In this document: piece after piece, positions 13,334-18,183 of the stretch
Numbering within the stretch: position 1 is the stretch's first letter
How the letters are laid out: each line of letters starts with the position of its first letter
From: JBKQVT01 sp052139835
GTDB taxonomy: Bacteria > Planctomycetota > Planctomycetia > Pirellulales > Thermoguttaceae
Length of the DNA: 18,183 bases
Direction: 5' to 3'
Assembly (NCBI GenBank): GCA_052139835.1
Contig: JBKQVT010000059.1
Location: 1-18,183, forward strand
Notes under the pieces: generated by a model
Databases searched by the model: none
Told to the model about the DNA's origin: nothing
Seen by the model: only the letters and a program-made list of their open reading frames with translations
Translations under genes and position numbers: made by a program

Positions 13334-13966
13334 ATGGTCGCCGGTTACCACCTGGTCTGGACGGCCTACGGGTGGTGGCTCCCCAACGATCCGCGTGGCA
13401 GCAATTCTCGCAAGGTCTGCACGGCCGCGCTGGTTCCCTTGGGCGACCTGCACCGCGGCCGCAGGCGCATCCAGCCAGCCGGGCGGATCGTGCGGGAGTT
13501 CTACGACGCGGCCCTCGGCGTTTTGAAATTTCCGCTGCTGACGCTGAGCGACGGCGAAATAGATGCCGTCGCCGCCGCGTTTGCCGACGTGATCCGCGTT
13601 CGGAATTACACCTGCTATGGGTGCGCGATCATGCCGGACCACGTCCACGTGCTCATCCGCAAGCATAGGGACAAGGCGGAGACGATGATCGCGCAATTGC
13701 AGGAAGCGAGCCGCGCGGCGGTGCTTGCGAAACCGCAAGCGGGACGCGGCGCCGATCATCCGGTCTGGGGTGGACCGGGTTGGAAGGTGTACCTGGAGAC
13801 CCGCACAGACATGGAACGGGTAGTGAAATACATTTACGACAACCCGCTCAAGCTCGGCCGCCCTGCACAACATTGGCCCTTCGTGCGTCCCTACGACGGC
13901 TGGCTTCCGGGCCAGGTGCGGGTCGTAAAACCTACGCCGACTTCCCCAGCGCCGCGGCCTGGTTGA
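13334..13966 (+). CDS. REP-associated tyrosine transposase-like protein (Y1/HUH, RAYT-like)
   Basis: A single-strand DNA nuclease-like protein related to IS200/IS605 TnpA. In the RAYT branch these proteins are single-copy and act on REP hairpins. The 210-aa product begins GYHLVWTAYGWWLPNDPRGS. The HUH metal site is His103-Val-His105 in MPDHVHVLI, and the likely catalytic tyrosine is Tyr166 in VVKYIYDNPLK. GGAG at 13322-13325, 8 nt upstream, supports the ATG. There are no IS ends and no TnpB partner. An inverted REP pair precedes the gene, and a 16-nt copy of the REP arm (13726-13741) is embedded in frame, giving LAKPQAG (131-137) between the HUH and Tyr motifs. The 3' end overlaps the convergent response-regulator gene by 35 bp, so the Pro-rich tail may be recent. 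Activity is not shown. Confidence 0.85.
   Translation: MVAGYHLVWTAYGWWLPNDPRGSNSRKVCTAALVPLGDLHRGRRRIQPAGRIVREFYDAALGVLKFPLLTLSDGEIDAVAAAFADVIRVRNYTCYGCAIMPDHVHVLIRKHRDKAETMIAQLQEASRAAVLAKPQAGRGADHPVWGGPGWKVYLETRTDMERVVKYIYDNPLKLGRPAQHWPFVRPYDGWLPGQVRVVKPTPTSPAPRPG
13726..13741 (+). repeat. REP arm embedded in the RAYT-like coding sequence
   Basis: TGCGAAACCGCAAGCG is identical to 13277-13292. With the preceding bases, GCTTGCG (13723-13729) and CGCAAGC (13734-13740) form a 7-bp hairpin around AAAC-type loop bases. It keeps the frame open and encodes AKPQA. Confidence 0.88.
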
Positions 13967-15311
13967 GCTTGTTGTAGAGCGTCTTGAGGCTGATCCCCAG
14001 TTCCTCGGCGGCCTTGGGCTTGTTGCCCGCGTGGCGATCCAGCGCCTCGGCGATGGCCTGCATCTCCAGGTCGCGGAGGCTGCAAGCCGGCCCCGGCTTC
14101 ATCGCCAGCGAGGCCGGCGGCGGGACGGCCAGCCGCTGCGGCAGGTGCTCCGGCCCGATCACCGCGCCGTCGCAGAGGATCAAGGCCCGTTCGATGACGT
14201 TGGCCAACTCGCGGACGTTGCCCGGCCAGGTGTGCTGCGCCAGGGCAGCCAGGGCCTCGGGGGTGAAGATTTCGGCGTCGCGGCCGGCCGCCGCGCCGTG
14301 GCGGCGGGCGAGGTGGCGGGCCAACAGGGGCAGGTCGTCCAGCCGCTCTCGCAGCGGCGGCAGAGGTATCTCGAAGGTGTTGATGCGGAACCAGAGGTCC
14401 TCGCGAAACTCCCCGGCGGCCACCATGGCGTCCAGGCCGCGGTTGGTGGCGCAGAGCACGCGGACGTCGCAGGTAAACGACTCGTTGTCGCCCACGCGGC
14501 GGATCTCCCCGCTCTCCAAGAACCGCAGCAGCTTCGTCTGCAGCGGCTTGGGCAACTCGCCGATTTCATCCAGGAAGAGCGTGCCGCCGTGGGCCACCTC
14601 GAAGAGGCCAACGCGATGCTCCTCGGCCCCGGTAAAGGACCCCTTGCGATGGCCGAAGAGCTCGCTCTCGATCAAGTTTTCCGGCAAGGCGCCGCAATTG
14701 ACCGGCACCAGCGGCATCTCCGCCCGCAGGCTTTGCTCGTGCAGCGCCCGGGCGACCAGCTCCTTGCCGGTGCCCGTCTCGCCCACCACCAGCACGGTCG
14801 AATTGGTGGGGGCCACCTTGGCGATGAGCTGGCGGACCAGTTTCATGCCCGCCGACTGGCCGATCAACTCGGGCGCGCCTTCCAGGCGTTGCAGCCGCTG
14901 CTTCAGGGCGCGATACTTGTTGGTCAACTCGCGCTTCTCCGCCACCCGGTTGAGCACGGCCTCCAAGTCCACCAGCTTGCAGGGCTTGGTCAAGTAGTCG
15001 AAGGTCCCCTGCCGCAGGGCGGCCACGGCCGTCTCCAACGACGACTTGCCGGTGAGAATGATGGCCTCGGTGTCGGGGGCAAGCTGTTTGGCGCGGGCAA
15101 TGACCTCGAGGCCGCCCCGCCCCGGCATGTTCAGATCGACCAGCAGGCAGTCGTAGGTGTTGCGTTCCAGGGCGGCCATGGCCGTGTCGCCGTCGGGGCA
15201 GACGGTCACCTCGTGGCCCAGCCGCGGCAACTCCAGCCGCATCAACTCTTGCAGCGACTTCTCGTCGTCGGCGAACAGCAGCTTCAGCCGCTGGCGTGGT
15301 TTGCCGCTCAT
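13932..15311 (-). CDS. NtrC-family sigma-54-dependent response regulator
   Basis: Activates sigma-54 promoters when phosphorylated by its partner kinase, which is encoded just upstream (15419-17044). The 459-aa product has a receiver domain (about 9-122) with Asp15/Asp16, phosphoacceptor Asp59 and Lys109. The AAA+ domain (about 147-375) has Walker A GETGTGKE at 177-184, Walker B LFLDE at 245-249, and GSFTGA at 224-229 for sigma-54 contact (Ser instead of the more usual Ala). A Fis-type helix-turn-helix lies at about 412-450. The ATG at 15311 has GGGAG about 8-12 nt upstream on the minus strand; the earlier in-frame start would translate the repeat between kinase and regulator. Target genes are not in the window as far as I can see. 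The 3' end overlaps the RAYT gene. Confidence 0.95.
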   Translation of the reverse strand: MSGKPRQRLKLLFADDEKSLQELMRLELPRLGHEVTVCPDGDTAMAALERNTYDCLLVDLNMPGRGGLEVIARAKQLAPDTEAIILTGKSSLETAVAALRQGTFDYLTKPCKLVDLEAVLNRVAEKRELTNKYRALKQRLQRLEGAPELIGQSAGMKLVRQLIAKVAPTNSTVLVVGETGTGKELVARALHEQSLRAEMPLVPVNCGALPENLIESELFGHRKGSFTGAEEHRVGLFEVAHGGTLFLDEIGELPKPLQTKLLRFLESGEIRRVGDNESFTCDVRVLCATNRGLDAMVAAGEFREDLWFRINTFEIPLPPLRERLDDLPLLARHLARRHGAAAGRDAEIFTPEALAALAQHTWPGNVRELANVIERALILCDGAVIGPEHLPQRLAVPPPASLAMKPGPACSLRDLEMQAIAEALDRHAGNKPKAAEELGISLKTLYNKLNQAAALGKSA

Positions 15312-15327
15312 GTTCGTTCTCCCTTCA

Positions 15328-15411
15328 GGAGTTAGAAGGTAGGAGTTAGAATGGCGGCGCAGAAGGCGTCCAACTCCCAACTCCCAACTCCCAACTCCTA
15401 ACTCCTAACTT
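15328..15411 (-). repeat. GGAGTTAG foldback array between kinase and regulator genes
   Basis: On the minus strand six G-rich units (GGAGTTAG then GGAGTTGG) run from about 15411 to 15370, starting about 8 nt after the kinase stop codon. A 19-nt spacer follows, then C-rich CTAACTCC-type units at 15350-15328, about 16 nt before the regulator ATG. The arms are complementary and can form a long hairpin in the kinase-regulator mRNA. Confidence 0.85.
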
Positions 15412-15418
15412 CTTCCCC

Positions 15419-17044
15419 TCAGGCTGCCTGCCGCCGCGGTCCGCCGGCCTGTTGTTCGGCGGAGGCCAGCGGCAGACGGACGCGAAAGACCGCGCCGCAC
15501 CCCGGCCCCGCGCTCTCGGCCTCGATGGCCCCGCCGTGGTCGGCGACGATGCGATAGGCGATGGAAAGTCCCAGGCCGGTCCCCTGCCCTGCCCGGCGGC
15601 GGGTAAAGAACGGCTCGAAGACGCGTTCCAGCACCGCCGGCTCCATGCCGCAGCCGTTATCTTTCACGCTCAGCTCGGCCATGCCGTCGCGGGCCGCCAA
15701 CTCGACCCGCACCACGCCCTCCTCGTCCACGCTGTCCAGGGCGTTGGTCAGCAGGTTCAGGGTCACTTGCTTGATCTCCTGGCCGTTGGCCAGCGCCACC
15801 ACTGGCTTGCCGGGGGTGAACTCCAGGCGTTTCCGCTGGTACTTGCCCAGGTGGCCGAGCACGTCGATCACGCCCTGCACCAACTCGCCCAGTTCGGTCG
15901 CTTGCCGCTTCGTTTGCCCCAGCCGCGAGAAGTCCAGGAGCTTGTCGGTAATCTCCTTGCAGCGGAAGGCTTCGCTCTGGATCATCTGGAGGTAGCGGGT
16001 GATGACCTCGTGCTGCCCCGACGGCGACGCCTCGCCGGCGGCCGCCGCGGCCAGCAGCTCGCGGACGCGCCCCTCCAGCGACTCGGCGCACATGGCGATC
16101 GAGGCCAGGGGGTTGTTGATCTCGTGAGCCACGCCGGCCGCCAGGAAACCCACGCTGGCCAACTGCTCGCTCCGCACCACCTGCTTGGTGCGCTCCTGCA
16201 CCTGGCGGTCCAAGTCGTCGCGGATGTCCTGGAATCGCCGGGTCATGTCGTTCATGGCCTCGGCCAGCTCGGCGATTTCATCGCGGGTGTCCATGCGGAT
16301 GCGATAGGCGAAGTTTCCCCCCGCCACCTCGCGCGACCCCCAAATCAGCATGCGCAGCGGCTGGAAAATCCAGCGATAAAACAGCCGCACGAACAGGGCG
16401 AACAGCGCCGCCGCCGTCACGCTGGTGATCCACAGGCCCACCAGCAAGGTGCGATACTGGCCGCGGACCTCGGCGGCGAACCCGCTCAGCTTGGCGTGCA
16501 GCGGGCTGGACAATTCCGCCGCCAGCACGTGCAGCCCATCCAACTGGCCGTCCATGCGGGCAACCCGCTCCTCGCTGAAGATCCAGTTGCGATCGCTTTC
16601 GATCTCGTGAATGCGTTCGAGGGCGACCTCGATCTTGCGGACGGCGTCGCGTTCGGGCTGGTTGTCGGCCAGGCCGAAGTCGGCCCGCATGGTCTGCTCG
16701 ACCTGCTGGCGATATGCGGCCGCCGCCTCGCCCACCTCGGCCAGCTCGCCGTGGAACCGCTCGCGGACCAGGCGGACTCGCAGCGGCGCCAGGTCGTCGC
16801 GGGCGTCGCGGACCGGACCGGCCCGCAACCCCCGCAACTCGCTCAGCTGGATCCGCAGCTTGTTCACGTGGCTGTTGACCTCGGCGGCCAGCGGCAACTC
16901 GCTCACCCGCCAACTCAAGCTTTTCACCAGGTTGCGATAGGCATAGGTGCTATACAGGCCGCTGCTGGCGAGAATGGCCACCATGACCAGCAGCAGGCCC
17001 AGACCGATCAAGAGCTTCAGGCGAATCGGCCGTTTCGAGAACAA
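15419..17044 (-). CDS. Membrane sensor histidine kinase with HAMP domain
   Basis: Partner of the downstream NtrC-type regulator. From a TTG start at 17044 the product is 541 aa. Basic FSKRPIRLK leads into membrane segment 1 (about 10-31). A helical, charged periplasmic sensor region (about 35-200) follows, then membrane segment 2 (about 201-225), HAMP (about 227-280), HisKA with His307 in GVAHEINNPL, and HATPase_c with N box NLLTNALDS (430-438), DNGCGM (462-467) and GTGLGLSI (488-495). The TTG is preferred because a perfect AAGGAGGT (17059-17052, minus strand) is 7 nt upstream. The next upstream ATG (17170) would add 42 residues encoded largely by REP hairpins. The signal sensed is unknown. 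The helical periplasmic region resembles four-helix-bundle sensors. Confidence 0.93.
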   Translation of the reverse strand: MFSKRPIRLKLLIGLGLLLVMVAILASSGLYSTYAYRNLVKSLSWRVSELPLAAEVNSHVNKLRIQLSELRGLRAGPVRDARDDLAPLRVRLVRERFHGELAEVGEAAAAYRQQVEQTMRADFGLADNQPERDAVRKIEVALERIHEIESDRNWIFSEERVARMDGQLDGLHVLAAELSSPLHAKLSGFAAEVRGQYRTLLVGLWITSVTAAALFALFVRLFYRWIFQPLRMLIWGSREVAGGNFAYRIRMDTRDEIAELAEAMNDMTRRFQDIRDDLDRQVQERTKQVVRSEQLASVGFLAAGVAHEINNPLASIAMCAESLEGRVRELLAAAAAGEASPSGQHEVITRYLQMIQSEAFRCKEITDKLLDFSRLGQTKRQATELGELVQGVIDVLGHLGKYQRKRLEFTPGKPVVALANGQEIKQVTLNLLTNALDSVDEEGVVRVELAARDGMAELSVKDNGCGMEPAVLERVFEPFFTRRRAGQGTGLGLSIAYRIVADHGGAIEAESAGPGCGAVFRVRLPLASAEQQAGGPRRQAA

Positions 17045-17081
17045 CGGGGCGACCTCCTTGTCGCTTAGGCGGAGAGATAGC

Positions 17082-17151
17082 AGCGAGCCGCCGGGTTTAT
17101 CCCGGCGGATGGGGGGAAAATGCAACCGCGGGGATAAATCCCGCGGCTCGC
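17082..17151. repeat. Inverted pair of REP-like hairpins (family A)
   Basis: The first hairpin (17088-17108) has stem CCGCCGGG and loop TTTAT. The second (17126-17146) has stem CCGCGGG around GATAAAT-type loop bases. Outer arms AGCGAGCCGC (17082-17091) and GCGGCTCGCT (17142-17151) are exact inverse complements. The pair has the same order as 1-84 but a shorter spacer. It lies 23 bp upstream of the kinase Shine-Dalgarno sequence, so it is in the leader or promoter region of the two-component operon. Confidence 0.87.
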
Positions 17152-17218
17152 TAACGCCCGAGTTTAGCATGAGCCGCCGTGGCGGGAAAGATGAACCATT
17201 GTGAGCGGCGAAAGGAGC

Positions 17219-17312
17219 CTCCCCTCTCCCTCCGGGAGAGGGGCAGGGGGTGAGGGTTTTGGCTTCTTCGGCAATTCCCCCTCACCCTACCCTCTCCCGG
17301 AGGGAGAGGGGA
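17219..17312. repeat. Large foldback element between the phosphatase and kinase genes
   Basis: The left arm (17221-17256) and right arm (17279-17311) are reverse complements, apart from a few bases in the GCAGGGGGT / ACCCTA part. Each arm also has its own internal hairpin (CCCCTCTCCC with GGGAGAGGGG on the left). The spacer is about 22 nt. It begins about 5 nt after the phosphatase stop codon (minus strand). The CCTCTCCC/GGGAGAGG core is of a type I recall in many bacterial genomes, MITE- or REP-like. Confidence 0.85.
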
Positions 17313-17316
17313 CCCT

Positions 17317-18183
17317 TCACTGCCCGCCCGCATGACCCTGCCGCTTCAACTCGGCCATCAGGAAGCTGATGGCCTGACCATAGAGGCGGACGGCCTGGGC
17401 ATGATCGCCGCCTTGGCTGGCCGCCACGGCCTGGTCTATTTGCCCGTTGAAGCGGTTCCAGTCCACCGTCCAGTTCTCGTCGGCCGCCTCCTGGACCTTA
17501 TCGCGAAGCTCGCGGGCCACCCCGGCCAGTTGGTTGGTAAATTGGGCGTTAGGGACACATTGGGTCGCCGTATACGGTCCGCGACCCAAGGGGTGTTGGT
17601 TCCACTGCGACCAGAGCCTGCCGCCACGGTACCGCCCGAGCGCCAGAACGGCGCCGACCACGGCCGCCGCCGCCAGGCTCGCCAGTCCCGGCCAGGTCCA
17701 TTGCAAGGCCAAGAGCCCCAGTCCAATCACCGCCAAGGCCCCCAAGACAGTCCACAGCGCGGGATGAATCGGCGCCGCCCGCGGCGACGGCGTGGCCGAC
17801 GGGGCCGTTTGGCCGCCGGGGCTCAAAGGCCCTTGGACGCGGACGATCACCACGGTGATGTTGTCGGGACCGCCGCGGAGGTTGGCCAGATCGATGAGGG
17901 TGCGGGCGGCCTCGGCCGGCGGCAGGCAGTGCAGCAGGATGCCCATTTCCTCGTCGTTGACCGGGCCGGAGAGGCCATCGCTGCAGAGCAGGAAGGTATC
18001 GCCCACCGCCACCGGAAAGGGCCCTTCCAGGTCGACCTGCACGGAGGGATTCGGCCCCAGCGAGCGGGTAATGACGTTCTTGGGGATGTAATCGGGGACC
18101 TGGCCGGCGGGCAGCGCGGCGGCCGCCCGCATCTCCCACACCAGGCTGTGGTCGAAGGTCAGTTGTTCGTAGCGGTTGCCGCG
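17317..18183 (-). CDS. PP2C-type Ser/Thr protein phosphatase, C-terminal part (runs off the window)
   Basis: The frame is open to the window edge, so the N-terminus is missing; 288 residues are visible. The first residues, RYEQLTFDHSLVWEM, match the DHS segment of PP2C phosphatases. The metal-binding motif CSDGLSG is at visible residues 67-73 and GGPDN at 104-108, which complete the catalytic domain at about residue 118. A Pro/Ser linker follows, then two hydrophobic segments at about 142-162 and 165-182. A C-terminal helical tail (about 200-285) includes DWNRFNGQIDQAVAAS. Soluble catalytic domain plus membrane anchor suggests signalling at the membrane with a Ser/Thr kinase encoded elsewhere. 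The order of the catalytic motifs is firm; the partner is unknown. Confidence 0.9.
   Translation of the reverse strand, partial: RGNRYEQLTFDHSLVWEMRAAAALPAGQVPDYIPKNVITRSLGPNPSVQVDLEGPFPVAVGDTFLLCSDGLSGPVNDEEMGILLHCLPPAEAARTLIDLANLRGGPDNITVVIVRVQGPLSPGGQTAPSATPSPRAAPIHPALWTVLGALAVIGLGLLALQWTWPGLASLAAAAVVGAVLALGRYRGGRLWSQWNQHPLGRGPYTATQCVPNAQFTNQLAGVARELRDKVQEAADENWTVDWNRFNGQIDQAVAASQGGDHAQAVRLYGQAISFLMAELKRQGHAGGQ

Noticed and set aside
13334..13966. Complete insertion sequence
   Set aside because: There is no TnpB, no left and right end hairpins outside the gene with a target site, and the 3' end overlaps another gene. A domesticated RAYT-like gene fits better.
14031..15335. Plus-strand frame of 434 codons opposite the response regulator
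   Set aside because: It is a shadow of a gene with receiver, AAA+ and Fis domains, and has no domain of its own.
15370..15411. CRISPR array
   Set aside because: The units are 8 bp with no spacers and no cas genes nearby. It is a simple tandem tract paired with an inverted arm.
15452..17068. Long plus-strand frame of 538 codons opposite the sensor kinase
   Set aside because: The kinase on the minus strand has a full set of motifs. The opposite frame is Leu/Gly/Gln/His-rich without any motif, a GC-codon artefact.

Overview
This 18.2-kb window is GC-rich bacterial chromosomal DNA. The gene set, the PurF, LexA and PP2C types, a short hypothetical family that I recall mainly from planctomycetes, and the many palindromic intergenic repeats suggest a planctomycete, probably of the Pirellulales. 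That placement is an inference from memory, not from a database search. I see no tRNA, rRNA, CRISPR array, phage module or intact insertion sequence. The only transposase-like gene is a single-copy, RAYT-like Y1/HUH protein.

Layout from left to right. 1-1814 (minus strand): a REP pair, a secreted HtrA-type serine protease and a DksA/TraR-type RNA polymerase regulator. 1815-2470: no gene; a dksA leader candidate and a two-hairpin repeat. 2471-4543 (plus): a degenerate-FHA, long coiled-coil membrane protein, ending in a 23-bp overlap with a convergent sugar phosphate isomerase/epimerase-like gene (4521-5549). 5550-6132: a 73-aa hypothetical gene bracketed by inverted G-rich/C-rich arrays. 6133-8818: a tRNA-modification cluster with queF (minus) divergent from queC, queE and trmB (plus). 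9154-9636: a 160-aa hypothetical whose 3' end overlaps purF (minus, to 11221). 11417-13966 (plus): proB, lexA with its own promoter and operator candidate, and the RAYT-like gene. 13932-17044 (minus): a sensor kinase followed by its NtrC-type response regulator. 17317-18183 (minus): the 3' part of a PP2C-type phosphatase with two membrane segments.

The coding part is mostly housekeeping: queuosine and m7G tRNA modification, purine and proline synthesis, the SOS repressor, envelope protease and signalling. The unusual content lies between the genes. At least five families of foldback repeat occur. In one class, four loci each carry a different short G-rich unit. In all four the G-rich arm begins at or within about 10 nt of the stop codon of the upstream gene, and a matching C-rich arm follows further downstream. 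Two of these arms encode the last residues of the gene (queF, trmB), and one C-rich arm ends at the base before the trmB start codon. A second family is a two-hairpin element whose loops can pair with each other; both copies lie in 5' leaders. A third is a REP-like hairpin placed as an inverted pair just before the RAYT gene and again inside its reading frame. These repeats are the best candidates for something undescribed.
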